Notes under the pieces: model-generated
What the model saw: the letters and a program-made list of their open reading frames with translations, nothing else
Told to the model about the DNA's origin: nothing
Database searches by the model: none
From: an uncultured Bdellovibrionales bacterium
Lineage (GTDB): Bacteria > Bdellovibrionota > Bdellovibrionia > Bdellovibrionales > UBA1609
Direction: 5' to 3'
DNA length: 64,000 nucleotides
Assembly: GCA_903833275.1 (NCBI GenBank)
Contig: CAILEP010000020.1
Span: forward strand, 1-64,000
Made by a program: the position numbers and the translations under genes
Shown: positions 37,444 through 47,337 of the stretch, one piece after another
Layout of the letters: every line of letters starts with the position of its first letter
How positions within the stretch are numbered: the first letter of the stretch is position 1

Positions 37444-37928
37444 TTTTTACGAAGGTTTGAAAAGCAATACCCGTATGAGTACGGGGTGGTCGCTTGCTGG
37501 TTCGATCGAGAAAATATTAAAAGATTACCCTTGCGATGAACACGAATATCGTCCCCGCCTAGATATTGAACGCTTTGGACCTCTCGCTTGCTAAACGTTG
37601 TGTGTGTACTTTCGGCGGCCCCTCTTGGGTCGGGCTCGCTGTTGTCAGCCATGAGAACCAGGACGATTTGCTTTCCGGGCAGAAGCGGGCCGTGGGCATC
37701 TTTTGTTATCGTAAATTTTCTCAAGTGAGCCGGGTTCTCTTGGTCTTGGCTGCCAAAAAACACTTGTGTACACACCCGTGCTGACTTCGACCCGATCTCA
37801 TCAAAATCACTTGCCGTGATCGTATCGCGAGCGCCGGTAAAGTTTTTCTTAAGCGTTTCAAAATAGGTTTCTGCAGATGCGGTTAGAGAGAACAGGCTGA
37901 TAAAAACGAAATAATGTGCGCGCGTCAT
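37440..37928 (-). CDS. Small secreted protein of unknown function
   Basis: 162 residues with a cleavable signal peptide (MTRAHYFVFISLFSLTASA, cut before ET). Two cysteines in the mature part (VCTQ and YGYC) could form one disulfide. The ATG at 37928 has AAGGGGG five bases before it; a longer frame from 37952 lacks support. No family recognised. Next to the FN3 lipoproteins but separated by about 65 bp. Confidence 0.68.
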   Translation of the reverse strand: MTRAHYFVFISLFSLTASAETYFETLKKNFTGARDTITASDFDEIGSKSARVCTQVFFGSQDQENPAHLRKFTITKDAHGPLLPGKQIVLVLMADNSEPDPRGAAESTHTTFSKREVQSVQYLGGDDIRVHRKGNLLIFSRSNQQATTPYSYGYCFSNLRKN

Positions 37929-37994
37929 GAGGCCCCCTTTTTGGATATCCAATCTCTAGGCAAGAGGCTGGCATACAAAACAAGAGGCCGCAAG

Positions 37995-38561
37995 CTATTG
38001 GGGCTTTGCGCCCTCGGGCAGAACAGCGCTTGGCGCAGGCTGATTCTCTGCGGCATCCGCGTTTTCTTCGGCATCTGTCGGTACATACTGCAGCGCGCCC
38101 GTCGTCGCATTAAGTACAGCCTTTAAACAGGGCAGCAATTGAACGTTTACTTCGTTTGTATAAGCACTTTCCAAAACTGACCCAGCATTTATCTTATAAG
38201 CAGTAGCAACAACATAGTAAGTTGCGGCAGTAAGGCCCGTTATAGTTTTCGTAGTTATTGTTGGGCCAACAATGTCATCCATTTGGCCATAGGCGCCAGA
38301 AGCTGTGCCGTAATAGATTCGATAACCCGCGAGATCAGTGCACGGAGTGCCATCAACATTTGTTGTCGGCTGCGTCCAACGAACGGTAAATTGTGTTTTG
38401 CAAACAGGGGGCAGCGTGGGTGTTGGCGAAGGTGTCGGTGCCGGAGTCACGCCTGACAAAGAATTGTCAATTGTACTGCTTCCGCCGTGAAAGCCTTGGC
38501 AGGCACTTAGCGTAATTTAAAAGCTGAAAAAAAGAAAAACGTAAGTTACCAAGGGTTTCAT
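37995..38561 (-). pseudogene. Fibronectin-III-type lipoprotein with an in-frame stop in its signal peptide
   Basis: Reading from the ATG at 38561 (AAGGA four bases upstream) gives MKPLVTYVFLFFSF, then TAA (38517-38519), then in the same frame ITLSACQGF, the lipobox and the mature protein. The tandem paralogue has GGC TTT TTA ATT ACG at the same place, so one T-to-A change in a Leu codon explains the stop. The downstream frame (154 residues from a TTG at 38459) is intact: a Thr/Pro linker, then an FN3-like domain with DLAGYRIYYGT and TYYVVATAY, and a Pro/Ala/Glu tail. Either a recent pseudogene or a sequencing error. Confidence 0.78.
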
Positions 38562-38606
38562 AAAATCCTTATTGGCCCAAGGGGCCGTGTTCTTTGTTCG
38601 AAAAAT

Positions 38607-39140
38607 CTAGCGCGAAAGTTCTGTATTCAAAGCGCTTGTTGCAACTGAGCCATCGTCAACGGCAGGCACAGCGGGTAGAACGGCAACAATCTTACCAGTC
38701 ATTGCATCAAAAACATTATTAGTGCAGGCAACGAGCTGTATGGCAGCCTCATTTGAGTAATCGCTTTCAACGACGGCGCCGCCGCGAATGGCATAGGCAG
38801 TGCCAGAAATATAGTAAGTGCTGGCGGCCATGTTGGTAATTAATTTCGACTTTATGGCAGGGTCGGCGATGTCGATCATTTGCGGGTAAGTGTGCGTAGC
38901 TGTCCCGTAATAGATGCGAAAGCCCGCAAGGTCTGTAAGCGGCGTATTGTCGGTGTTAGATGTCGGAGGCGTCCACGACACAGTCACTTGTGTATCGCAT
39001 TTAGCTGGAGGCGTGCCTCCACCAGGGTTGTTATTCAGACTGCTGTTCAAAGAGCTGTCGCCAGCGCGAAAGGCTTGGCAGGCAGAGAGCGTAATTAAAA
39101 AGCCCAAAGAGACAATGGTTCGAATTGCTGAATTTTTCAC
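38607..39140 (-). CDS. Fibronectin-III-type lipoprotein, intact paralogue
   Basis: 177 residues from GTG (39140), which has GGAGG five bases upstream; the frame continues upstream without a better start. The signal peptide ends ITLSAC, a lipobox. After a Ser/Asn/Gly linker comes one FN3-like domain (VTVSWTPPTSN, DLAGFRIYYGTAT, STYYISGTAYA, SDYSNEA). It is clearly related to its downstream neighbour over the whole length, so the pair arose by tandem duplication. A surface-exposed binding role is plausible for this fold, but the ligand is unknown. Confidence 0.8.
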   Translation of the reverse strand: MKNSAIRTIVSLGFLITLSACQAFRAGDSSLNSSLNNNPGGGTPPAKCDTQVTVSWTPPTSNTDNTPLTDLAGFRIYYGTATHTYPQMIDIADPAIKSKLITNMAASTYYISGTAYAIRGGAVVESDYSNEAAIQLVACTNNVFDAMTGKIVAVLPAVPAVDDGSVATSALNTELSR

Positions 39141-39305
39141 GAAAACCTCCACAGCGCTCACCATAGGGCTGAACTTCCAAGTTCACAAAGCGATGGGGCG
39201 GCTGGAGGCGTGATTAAATAATTTTCATCACAAACAAGAGAGCGTGTAGATAATAAAGAAAAACTTAGAGCTAAATATCGCTAGGCAGCAGAGGGGCTGG
39301 CGTAA
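39141..39305. other. Gap between the FN3 lipoprotein and mutase genes
   Basis: 165 bp holding the promoter region of the FN3 lipoprotein gene and the end of the mutase operon. No convincing promoter pair, hairpin with T-run, or small gene was found. Confidence 0.35.
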
Positions 39306-40877
39306 TTAGAGTGTAACGCTTTCTCGATAGCGTCCAAAAACGCCCCGTAGGGTATCGCAAATTTCGCCAAGGGTGACCTTGTTTTCGACCGCGGTCACAA
39401 AAAGTGGCATAAGATTTTCGCGACCCTCAGCCGCGCGCTGAATTTGCGAGAGGCATTCGGCAACAATTTTTGGTCGGCGATTTTTTTTAAATTTTTTAAG
39501 ACGCTGCACTTGTTCTTTAGCCACCGACTCACTGATTCTGAGGGTTTCGATATCACTCGGCGCGGCCTCGGCGAAATCATTAACTCCGACAATAATCTCG
39601 CGTTTAGCATCAACGTCTTTTTGGTATTGATAGGCCGAGTTTTGAATCTCGCCCTGAAGCCAACCGCTTTCAATACACGCGACAACTCCGCCTAAAGATT
39701 CAATGCGTGTAATATACTCTTGAGCGCGTTTTTCGAGTTCATCGGTTAAAGATTCGACGTAAAAAGAGCCACCCATCGGGTCGATAACATCAGCCACCCC
39801 CGATTCGTTGGCGACGATTTGTTGAGTGCGAACGGCAATCGTCGCGGCCTTTTCAGTTGGGAGCCCAAGGGCCTCATCCATTGAATTGGTATGGAGGCTC
39901 TGTGTGCCGCCTAAAACGGCTGCGAGCGCCTGCAGGGTTACACGGGCAATGTTATTCTCGGGCTGTTGAGCGGTGAGAGTGACCCCGGCAGTTTGGGTGT
40001 GAAAGCGTAATTTCTGCGAGCGGGGGTCTTGGGCGTTGAATCGATCTTTCATAATTCGGGCCCACATGCGGCGAGCCGCCCTAAACTTCGCGACTTCTTC
40101 GAAAAAATTATTGTGAACGTTAAAAAAGAAACTCAAGCGACGCCCAAACTCGTCGATGTTGAGGCCCGTGGCTAGCGCCGCCTCAACATAGGTGATCGCA
40201 TTTGCTAAAGTAAAGGCAAGTTCTTGAGTGGCCGTCGCGCCGGCTTCTCGAATATGATAGCCCGAAATACTGATGGTGTTCCATTGCGGGGCTTCTCGAG
40301 AGCAATAATCAAAAATATCGGTAATAATGCGAAGGCTCGGTTTCGGAGGGTAAATGTAAGTGCCGCGGGCGATGTACTCTTTGAGCAAATCGTTTTGTAT
40401 GGTGCCGCGCAAGTCGGCGGTTTTTACTCCACGCTTTTTTGCAACAGCTATGTAAAGGGCCAATAAAACCCCGGCCGTCGAGTTGATTGTCATCGAGGTC
40501 GAGATGTCTTTGAGTGGCAATTTATCGAGTAGAATCTCCATGTCTTCGAGCGAAGAAATCGCAACGCCGACTTTGCCCACTTCTCCTGACGACATTACGT
40601 GATCAGAGTCGTAACCCATTTGCGTTGGCAAATCGAAGGCCACGCTGAGGCCGGTCGTGCCTTTTTTTAAGAGCATGCGATAGCGAAGATTACTCTCTTT
40701 GGCCGAACCAAAGCCAGCATACTGGCGCATCGTCCAAAATTGGCCGCGGTACATCGACTCTTGCACGCCGCGAGTAAAGGGGTACTGGCCGGGCTTGGGT
40801 AATTCTCCAGTGGCACCGGCTTCGTAAAAGGGCTGAAGCTCAATGCGACTCGAATTAAAGAACTTCTCTTTTCTCAC
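39306..40877 (-). CDS. Methylmalonyl-CoA mutase, large (catalytic) subunit
   Basis: 523 residues covering only the substrate-binding TIM-barrel domain: [52 protein letters not shown] and [22 protein letters not shown] are strongly conserved. The cobalamin-binding domain (DxHxxG) that completes full-length mutases is missing, so this is the split form and needs a separate small subunit not present in the window. It converts methylmalonyl-CoA to succinyl-CoA; a related acyl-CoA mutase substrate is possible. Last gene of the carboxylase operon, six bases after the biotin carrier gene. Confidence 0.9.
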   Translation of the reverse strand: MRKEKFFNSSRIELQPFYEAGATGELPKPGQYPFTRGVQESMYRGQFWTMRQYAGFGSAKESNLRYRMLLKKGTTGLSVAFDLPTQMGYDSDHVMSSGEVGKVGVAISSLEDMEILLDKLPLKDISTSMTINSTAGVLLALYIAVAKKRGVKTADLRGTIQNDLLKEYIARGTYIYPPKPSLRIITDIFDYCSREAPQWNTISISGYHIREAGATATQELAFTLANAITYVEAALATGLNIDEFGRRLSFFFNVHNNFFEEVAKFRAARRMWARIMKDRFNAQDPRSQKLRFHTQTAGVTLTAQQPENNIARVTLQALAAVLGGTQSLHTNSMDEALGLPTEKAATIAVRTQQIVANESGVADVIDPMGGSFYVESLTDELEKRAQEYITRIESLGGVVACIESGWLQGEIQNSAYQYQKDVDAKREIIVGVNDFAEAAPSDIETLRISESVAKEQVQRLKKFKKNRRPKIVAECLSQIQRAAEGRENLMPLFVTAVENKVTLGEICDTLRGVFGRYRESVTL

Positions 40878-40883
40878 GGCCGA

Positions 40884-41408
40884 TTACTTTTCAAAGGTCA
40901 CAAGAAGCGCGCCAGTTTCAATTGTGTCGCCATCTTTAACATGAATAGATTTAATTTTTGCGTCGGTGCTCGCCCGCATTTCGTTTTCCATTTTCATGGC
41001 TTCCATAATTAACATGGGGTCGCCCGCCTTCACGGTCTGCCCAGGAGTGATAAAAACTTTCACAATTTTACCAGGCATTTCTGAAATGAGATTATCAGTT
41101 GAGCCAAGTGGCGAGCCGCCCTTCAGGCTCTCGTGCAAAATCTTTTCTTCGTTGTAAAGCTTTACAGTTCTGAACGCGCCGCGGGTGTAGACTGTTTGGT
41201 CGATACCGCTCGAAGTGACATCGAGAAGGTAAGAGCTGTTTTGAAACAAAAAACTAATGGTGTCGTCCATGTACTGATAATCAGTTTTTGAGAAAGCGTA
41301 ATGAGTCCAGTTTTCGCCATCGGGTTTAAGCGAAACCTGCCAGCCCTCGCGCGTTTCGCGCACATTCATCTCATACTTCATGTTGTTCGATTCGGCTTTG
41401 AAATACAT
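40884..41408 (-). CDS. Biotin carboxyl carrier subunit of an acyl-CoA carboxylase
   Basis: 174 residues. The C-terminal biotinyl domain carries EAMKMENEM, whose Lys is biotinylated. The N-terminal ~90 residues form a linker-like beta domain similar to the BT region of propionyl-CoA carboxylase alpha chains, here a separate protein. It sits between biotin carboxylase (seven bases) and the mutase (six bases). Confidence 0.9.
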   Translation of the reverse strand: MYFKAESNNMKYEMNVRETREGWQVSLKPDGENWTHYAFSKTDYQYMDDTISFLFQNSSYLLDVTSSGIDQTVYTRGAFRTVKLYNEEKILHESLKGGSPLGSTDNLISEMPGKIVKVFITPGQTVKAGDPMLIMEAMKMENEMRASTDAKIKSIHVKDGDTIETGALLVTFEK

Positions 41409-41415
41409 TACAACC

Positions 41416-42915
41416 TCACCTGTCTCTCATCTGTCGGCTGCGACCCATGGTCTTCCAGCGGCTGGCCATATTGATTTGCGAAACATCGCGGCCCTTGGCG
41501 CGCTGATAGGCTTCGATGGCGGCGGTAATTAGAAATACATGCTCGTCGACAAACATAAAGAGCTTTTGCTTTTTGCCGACGATATCCTTTTCGATAAACT
41601 GCGTCGTGTACGAGCCATCAAGAAATGTCGGGTGCGCTAGAATATTTTTATGCAAAACAATATTGCTCTTAATGCCAGTCAGCATAAATTCAGCGAGCGC
41701 TCGCTGTAATCGGCGAATTGCCTCATCGCGGGTATGCCCCCAGGCAATAAGTTTTGCGATCATTGGGTCGTAATGAATTGGGATTTCGTAACCGGGGTAG
41801 GCGTAGCCGTCAACGCGAACAAAAGGACCTTGTGGAGTGCGACAGCGGCGGATTTTGCCTGGCGCCGGGGCAAAGGTCACTGGGTCTTCAGCGCAGATGC
41901 GAAGTTCGATAGCATGGCCACGCTGCTTTACATCTTCTTGTTTGAATGAAAGCGGGTGGCCATGGGCAACACGAATTTGTTCTTGAACGAGATCAATGCC
42001 AGTTACGAATTCAGTAACTGGGTGTTCAACCTGCAGGCGGGTATTCATCTCCATAAAGAAAAATTCTTTAGTGCTGTTGTCAAAAATAAATTCGATGGTG
42101 CCGGCGCCAAGGTAATTTAAACTTTTGGCTGCTTTTACGGCGATGCGACCCATCTCTTCGCGCACGCTTTGGGGCACCGAAATAGACGGTGATTCTTCAA
42201 TCAACTTTTGGTGTCGGCGCTGCACCGAGCATTCGCGCTCAAACAAATGACAAACATTGCCATGCTTGTCGCCAAAAACCTGAAGCTCAATATGTTTCGG
42301 GCTCTGCACATAACGCTCGATAAAAACGCGATCATCACCAAATGAGTTTTTGCCCTCAGATTGGCAGGCCCGAAAGGCCGAAGCCAAATCTTCTTTGGCA
42401 TGAACAACGCGAATGCCCTTGCCGCCGCCGCCAGCCGAAGCTTTGATAATAACGGGGTAGCCAATTTCATGCGCCCACTTGCTTGCATCTTCAACAGACG
42501 TCACGGCGCCAGGGGTGCCGGGCACGATCGGAACGCCAGCTTTTTTCATCAATTCTCGAGAGGCGATTTTGTCGCCCATGTCGCGAATATTTTTCGGGGT
42601 CGGGCCAATAAAAGTAATCTCCGCCTTTTCGAGAGCTTCGGCGAAGTCGGCCGATTCGCTTAAAAACCCATAGCCTGGGTGAACGGCGTCGGCTCTTGAG
42701 CGTTTTGCGACCTCGATTATTTTTTCAATATTGAGATAAGACTCACGGCTCGGCGCGGGCCCAATGTTGTAGGCTTCATCGGCGAGCATAACATGAAGAC
42801 TGTTGCGATCGGCGTCACTGAACACGGCGACCGATTGAATTCCAAGCGTGCGGCAGGCGCGAATTACGCGAATTGCGATCTCGCCTCGATTAGCTATAAG
42901 AATTTTCTTAAACAT
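41416..42915 (-). CDS. Biotin carboxylase subunit of an acyl-CoA carboxylase
   Basis: 499 residues, ATP-grasp fold. KILIANRGEIAIRVIRACR at the N-terminus, the glycine-rich loop KASAGGGGKGIRVV, EMNTRLQVEHPVTE and the ERECSVQRRHQK motif are canonical. It carboxylates biotin on the neighbouring carrier using bicarbonate and ATP. The C-terminus is about 40 residues longer than AccC. Context with a mutase suggests propionyl-CoA carboxylase rather than acetyl-CoA carboxylase. Confidence 0.92.
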   Translation of the reverse strand: MFKKILIANRGEIAIRVIRACRTLGIQSVAVFSDADRNSLHVMLADEAYNIGPAPSRESYLNIEKIIEVAKRSRADAVHPGYGFLSESADFAEALEKAEITFIGPTPKNIRDMGDKIASRELMKKAGVPIVPGTPGAVTSVEDASKWAHEIGYPVIIKASAGGGGKGIRVVHAKEDLASAFRACQSEGKNSFGDDRVFIERYVQSPKHIELQVFGDKHGNVCHLFERECSVQRRHQKLIEESPSISVPQSVREEMGRIAVKAAKSLNYLGAGTIEFIFDNSTKEFFFMEMNTRLQVEHPVTEFVTGIDLVQEQIRVAHGHPLSFKQEDVKQRGHAIELRICAEDPVTFAPAPGKIRRCRTPQGPFVRVDGYAYPGYEIPIHYDPMIAKLIAWGHTRDEAIRRLQRALAEFMLTGIKSNIVLHKNILAHPTFLDGSYTTQFIEKDIVGKKQKLFMFVDEHVFLITAAIEAYQRAKGRDVSQINMASRWKTMGRSRQMRDR

Positions 42916-42930
42916 AAAACCTCTTTATTA

Positions 42931-44502
42931 TCAGAGCGGGATGTTGCCGTGTTTTTTGGGCGGGTTGCTCGTGCGCTTGTTTCTCAGCATTTCAAGCGAA
43001 TCAATGATTCGCTTACGAGTAAAGGCCGGCTCAATCACTTCGTCGATGTAGCCCATTTCAGCGGCCACATACGGGTTATTAAACTGTTTCTCATACTCTT
43101 TGATTAGGCGCTGGCGCTCTTCTTCTGGAAACTTTGCATTTTTAATTTCATTTCTGAAAATAATATTGACCGCGCCTTCGGCCCCCATAACGGCAATTTC
43201 AGCTGTTGGGTAAGCAAGGTTCACATCGCCCCGAATATGTTTCGAAGACATAACGCAATAAGCGCCACCATAAGCTTTGCGAGTCACGATTGTAATTTTC
43301 GGCACCGTCGCTTCGGCATAGGCGTAAAGTAATTTTGCGCCGTGAGTGATAATGCCACTCCATTCTTGATCGGTGCCAGGCAAAAACCCGGGGACGTCTT
43401 CAAAGGTCACAATTGGTATATTAAAGGCGTCACAAAAACGAATAAATCGCGCGGCCTTTACGGAGGCTGAAATATTCAAACAGCCGGCAAGCACGGCCGG
43501 TTGATTGGCAACGATGCCGACCGAACGGCCGTTAAATCTTGCAAAGCCCACAATAATATTTTTCGCATAATGTTTGTGAACTTCGAGAAAATAGCCCTCA
43601 TCTACGACTTTGCCAATAAGCTGAAGCATGTCGTAGGGTTTTTTCGGGTTATCTGGGATAAAAGTATTCAAAGATTCTTCGATGCGATCAGGGCGATCGC
43701 GGGTCGGTATGACTGGCGAGTCGTCAACATTGTTGCTTGGCAAGAAATTAAGCAGCTCGCGAATCATAAGCAGGCAGTGGCGATCGTCGTCGGTGGCGAA
43801 GTGGGCAACCCCCGACTTCTGATTGTGAGTAAGTGCTCCGCCGAGGTCTTCTTTGCTCACGTCTTCATGGGTGACAGTCTTAATTACGTCAGGGCCAGTT
43901 ACAAACATGTAGCTGGTGTTCTTCACCATAAAAATAAAATCAGTGATGCTGGGGCTATAGACCGCGCCACCAGCGCACGGGCCCATAACGGCGCTAATCT
44001 GCGGCACGACGCCCGAGGTTGTAACGTTTCGAAGAAAAATATCAGCGTAGCCGCCGAGTGACTCGACGCCCTCTTGAATTCGAGCGCCGCCCGAATCGTT
44101 GAGGCCAATAATGGGTGCGCCATTCTTGGTGGCGAGGTCCATGATTTTACAAATTTTGTTGGCCTGGGTGCGCGACATGCTGCCGCCGAACACGGTGAAA
44201 TCTTGGCTGTAAACATAGACTAATTTGCCGTTAATTCGACCATAGCCGGTGATGACGCCATCGCCGGGTATATGTTTATCGGCCATGCCGAAATTTTGGC
44301 TTCGATGGGTTACAAAGCGATCGACTTCGACAAAACTACCTGGGTCGAGCAAAACGTCTAAGCGCTCTCGAGCGGTGAGGCGGCCGCCCGCCTTTTGCTT
44401 TTCGACGCGATCTTCGCCGCCGCCGTCGAACGCAGCTTGATTGCGCGCTTCAAGTTCTTTTAATTTCAGTTGGCTTATCGACTGAGCGTCAAGTTCTGCC
44501 AT
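42931..44502 (-). CDS. Acyl-CoA carboxylase carboxyltransferase subunit (propionyl-CoA carboxylase beta type)
   Basis: 523 residues with two crotonase-like halves. [58 protein letters not shown] and [26 protein letters not shown] are the family signatures. It transfers CO2 from biotin to the acyl-CoA. First of four tightly spaced genes that together turn propionyl-CoA into methylmalonyl-CoA and succinyl-CoA; an epimerase is needed and is not seen. Confidence 0.92.
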   Translation of the reverse strand: MAELDAQSISQLKLKELEARNQAAFDGGGEDRVEKQKAGGRLTARERLDVLLDPGSFVEVDRFVTHRSQNFGMADKHIPGDGVITGYGRINGKLVYVYSQDFTVFGGSMSRTQANKICKIMDLATKNGAPIIGLNDSGGARIQEGVESLGGYADIFLRNVTTSGVVPQISAVMGPCAGGAVYSPSITDFIFMVKNTSYMFVTGPDVIKTVTHEDVSKEDLGGALTHNQKSGVAHFATDDDRHCLLMIRELLNFLPSNNVDDSPVIPTRDRPDRIEESLNTFIPDNPKKPYDMLQLIGKVVDEGYFLEVHKHYAKNIIVGFARFNGRSVGIVANQPAVLAGCLNISASVKAARFIRFCDAFNIPIVTFEDVPGFLPGTDQEWSGIITHGAKLLYAYAEATVPKITIVTRKAYGGAYCVMSSKHIRGDVNLAYPTAEIAVMGAEGAVNIIFRNEIKNAKFPEEERQRLIKEYEKQFNNPYVAAEMGYIDEVIEPAFTRKRIIDSLEMLRNKRTSNPPKKHGNIPL

Positions 44503-44535
44503 AAAAACACCTCATCCAAATATTTTAAATTAATT

Positions 44536-45825
44536 TTATGGATAGTTGCGGCCGTATAGACGCGGAAAGGGGATTGTCTCTCTCACGTGCTGAACGCCAC
44601 AAATCCACGCTACTGTTCTTTCAACCCCGAGCCCAAACCCGGCATGCGGAAACGATCCAAATCTTCGCAAATCTAAAAACCACTCGAAGTCGGCGCGATT
44701 TAATTTGTGCTCTTCGATTTTTTTCAACAGCAACTCAAGATTGTCTTCACGTTGCCCGCCGCCAATAATTTCGCCATACCCTTCGGGCGCGAGTAAATCG
44801 CAGCTCATAGAGTGCTCGGGGCTTTTCTCATCTTGCTTCATATAGAAAGCCTTAACGGCGGTCGGAAAGTGGTGCACAAAAACAGGCTTATCGAATTTGG
44901 CGCAAACAATGGCTTCATCCGGGGCGCCAAAGTCGTCACCAATTACAAACTCAGGGTTTTCTTTTTTAATCATCGCAGCGGCTTCGTCGTAATGAACGCG
45001 CGGAAAGGGCCCCTTCACTTTTAACAAAGGCTCAAGATTTCTCTCGAGTGCCTTCAGCTCTTCAGGGCGATTTTTGATCGTTCGTTGTACGATGTATTCG
45101 ACAAACTGTTCGGCGAGCTCCATGTTGTCATAGAGATCATTGAAGGCAACCTCGGGCTCGACCATCCAGAATTCGATTAGGTGGCGGCGGGTTTTTGATT
45201 TCTCGGCGCGAAACGTGGGCCCGAAACAATAAACTTTGCCGAGCGCGGCACAGGTCGCCTCAGCATAAAGCTGACCGCTTTGCGAGAGATAGGCCATCTC
45301 ATCAAAGTATTTAGTTTGAAAAAGTGTTGAGGTGCCTTCACAGGCGCTTGGCGTAAATATGGGCGAATCGGCAAGAGTAAAGCCGCGGCCATTGAAAAAA
45401 TCACGAATCGCACTGATCACTTCGGCGCGAACGCGCAAAACAGCGTGCTGTAGTTTTGACCGAATCCAAAGGTGCCGGTTGTTCATTAAAAAATCGGGGC
45501 CGTGCTCTTTTGGGGTTATCGGATAATTTTCGGCGCGTTGAATAATTTTAAACGACTGCGCGGTCATTTCAAAGCCACCCGGGCTGCGCGGTTCGGCCTT
45601 GATTGTGCCGGTCACAGTAACGGTCGACTCTTGGGTGAGCTGTTCGAAGTTAGTGAAACTATCTTCTTCACAGTGACCCTTCGCAAACACGCACTGGCAG
45701 TAGCCCGTGCCGTCGCGAACGACTAAAAATTTAACTTTGCCCGAAGAACGATGGTGATAAGCCCACCCTTTGAGTTCGATGGACTGCCCCACGTGATTCT
45801 TTAAGTCTTCAATCCAAATTTTCAT
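44536..45825 (-). CDS. asnS: Asparaginyl-tRNA synthetase
   Basis: 429 residues, class IIb. An N-terminal OB-fold anticodon domain ([26 protein letters not shown]) precedes the catalytic domain with motif 2 [21 protein letters not shown] and motif 3 [15 protein letters not shown]. AsnRS is separated from AspRS by this motif 2 form. It has no visible ribosome site; TATAAT on the minus strand (45838-45843) ends 12 bases before the ATG, so its leader should be only about five bases. Confidence 0.95.
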   Translation of the reverse strand: MKIWIEDLKNHVGQSIELKGWAYHHRSSGKVKFLVVRDGTGYCQCVFAKGHCEEDSFTNFEQLTQESTVTVTGTIKAEPRSPGGFEMTAQSFKIIQRAENYPITPKEHGPDFLMNNRHLWIRSKLQHAVLRVRAEVISAIRDFFNGRGFTLADSPIFTPSACEGTSTLFQTKYFDEMAYLSQSGQLYAEATCAALGKVYCFGPTFRAEKSKTRRHLIEFWMVEPEVAFNDLYDNMELAEQFVEYIVQRTIKNRPEELKALERNLEPLLKVKGPFPRVHYDEAAAMIKKENPEFVIGDDFGAPDEAIVCAKFDKPVFVHHFPTAVKAFYMKQDEKSPEHSMSCDLLAPEGYGEIIGGGQREDNLELLLKKIEEHKLNRADFEWFLDLRRFGSFPHAGFGLGVERTVAWICGVQHVRETIPFPRLYGRNYP

Positions 45826-45837
45826 AAGACTTAAAGG

Positions 45838-45843
45838 ATTATA
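45838..45843 (-). promoter_or_regulatory. -10 box of asnS
   Basis: Perfect TATAAT on the minus strand, 12 bases before the start codon, without a good -35. No Shine-Dalgarno sequence lies between. Confidence 0.42.
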
Positions 45844-45875
45844 ATCTGTTGATTTTTAAGGCAAAAAGAAACGAC

Positions 45876-45901
45876 ACGCGTCGGAGGTCGTCTCGACGCG
45901 T
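45876..45901 (-). terminator. Probable terminator of the serine-peptidase gene
   Basis: 8-bp stem ACGCGTCG / CGACGCGT with a 10-base loop, downstream of the peptidase stop on the minus strand. It is followed on that strand by GTCG and then a T-rich run (TTTCTTTTT). Confidence 0.6.
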
Positions 45902-45917
45902 TATGGGTGATTTGTGC

Positions 45918-47192
45918 TTACTTCAGCGAGCTTAAGTTGAGCCGACCGCCCGTAGCGTTCATATAGGTGCTGTCTGTGGTCACAGAACCCAAAATGCTGT
46001 TGCGAATAAGCGACATGCTAGAGCTCGGGTTGGCCGAGATCCATACGGCTGCTGCGCCCGATACAAACGGCGTCGCCATGCTCGTGCCACTATAAGCGGC
46101 GTAACTGCCCATGGCCACTGGCACGGTGCTGATGATGTTTGAGCCGGGCGAAAAGAGTTGGACGAGTTTTCGGCTGTAATTCGAATAGTCGGCTTGCAGG
46201 AGTGTCGGCGTAAGGGCCCCAACAGTAATTTGCAGCGGCAGATCGTAAGCCGCCGGATATTCTGGAGCAAGTTCGATATTCGCGGCGCTGTTGCCTGCAG
46301 CCGAAACGAACAAAACATTCTTTGCGCTAAGATCGGCGATTTTTTGTTTCAAGGCATTAGAGCAACCGTTGCCGCCCCAGCTTGCGTTGATAATTTTGGC
46401 GCCGCGAAGAACGGCGTAATCGATGCCCTGAAGCGCTGAGCTCAGCGTGCCGCCATCAACTCCGAGAAATTTAACAGGCAAAATCTTGGCAGACGGGGCG
46501 ACCCCTTCTACGTGACCAGTCATAATTTGGGTGTCTGCGTGTTCGGCCGCGATAATTCCAGATACATGGGTGCCGTGGCCGACGTCATCGAGCATTTGGC
46601 CACTATTGCTTTCGAAATTGTAGCCGGCGTAATCGTCGACGAACCCGTTATTGTCATCGTCTACGCCATTGCTGCGTTTGTCGCGACCGACAGAGTCGGC
46701 ACCAGCCTCTCCGGTGTTGTAAAAAATTTGGTTAACAAGTTGGGGGTGTGTCACGTCGACGCCCGAGTCGACGACGGCCACAATAACATTTTGACCGCGA
46801 TAGCCAGCTTGCCATGCAGTCGGAGCACTAATTGAGCCCGGGCCCCAATTGTCTATGTCGGCACCCGACAGTGCGGGGGCCACTGCCGACGCCGTTACCT
46901 TAACAGTATTTTCTACATTAATTTTTTGATCGTATTCGACGAAATCAATAGCATCGATGTTGGGCCGCACAAATTTTTCAACAAAATCAGCGCGCCCCTT
47001 TGCCGTCGGATAGGCCCATTGTCCGTTCAAATAATGCACAATATATTTTGTTTGAACAGCTGCGCCGTTGCAGGTGGTGTTCAGAGAGCTGTCGACTTTG
47101 TCGAATTTATTTACCGGGGCGCAGGCTGAAAGCCCCCCGAGAACAGCTAATAAAAGAACCAAGGCGTATATGTTTTTCTCTAAAGGTTGCAT
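45918..47192 (-). CDS. Subtilisin-like (S8) serine peptidase, lipoprotein
   Basis: 424 residues. The lipobox LSAC (Cys24) anchors it. A short propeptide region follows, then the catalytic triad: D142 in VVDSGVDVTHP, H206 in GHGTHVSG, S371 in GTSMATP; the oxyanion Asn is in AAGNSAAN. Probably acts at the outer membrane or outside, degrading proteins. The ribosome site AAGGGGG is complementary to CCCCCTT 20 bases upstream in the leader. A terminator-like hairpin lies downstream. Confidence 0.93.
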   Translation of the reverse strand: MQPLEKNIYALVLLLAVLGGLSACAPVNKFDKVDSSLNTTCNGAAVQTKYIVHYLNGQWAYPTAKGRADFVEKFVRPNIDAIDFVEYDQKINVENTVKVTASAVAPALSGADIDNWGPGSISAPTAWQAGYRGQNVIVAVVDSGVDVTHPQLVNQIFYNTGEAGADSVGRDKRSNGVDDDNNGFVDDYAGYNFESNSGQMLDDVGHGTHVSGIIAAEHADTQIMTGHVEGVAPSAKILPVKFLGVDGGTLSSALQGIDYAVLRGAKIINASWGGNGCSNALKQKIADLSAKNVLFVSAAGNSAANIELAPEYPAAYDLPLQITVGALTPTLLQADYSNYSRKLVQLFSPGSNIISTVPVAMGSYAAYSGTSMATPFVSGAAAVWISANPSSSMSLIRNSILGSVTTDSTYMNATGGRLNLSSLK

Positions 47193-47198
47193 CCATGC

Positions 47199-47233
47199 AC
47201 CCCCTTCAAGTAGTTGTCGGTTTAAAAGGGGGT
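47199..47233 (-). promoter_or_regulatory. Leader hairpin covering the ribosome site of the S8 peptidase
   Basis: On the minus strand ACCCCCTT (47233-47226) can pair with AAGGGGGT (47206-47199), which contains the ribosome site; the loop is 19 bases. Eight base pairs, five of them G-C, would hide the ribosome site and could regulate translation. Pairing is seen; regulation is inferred. Confidence 0.45.
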
Positions 47234-47337
47234 TTCGGTTAGTCGAGGTTCAACTAAAGCACAGCAGGCTCGACCTATTGTCGGGCGAGACGATTATAAA
47301 AAAATAGAATTAAAAATTAACCGATTGTGCGGGCAGA

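Noticed and set aside
38575-38590. GGCCC / GGGCC hairpin between the two FN3 lipoprotein genes
   Set aside because: Very short loop and no T-run on the transcribed strand; not supported as a terminator.
43501-44061. A 186-residue open frame antisense to the carboxyltransferase gene
   Set aside because: The sense frame is a clear carboxyltransferase; the antisense product has no motif or start signal.
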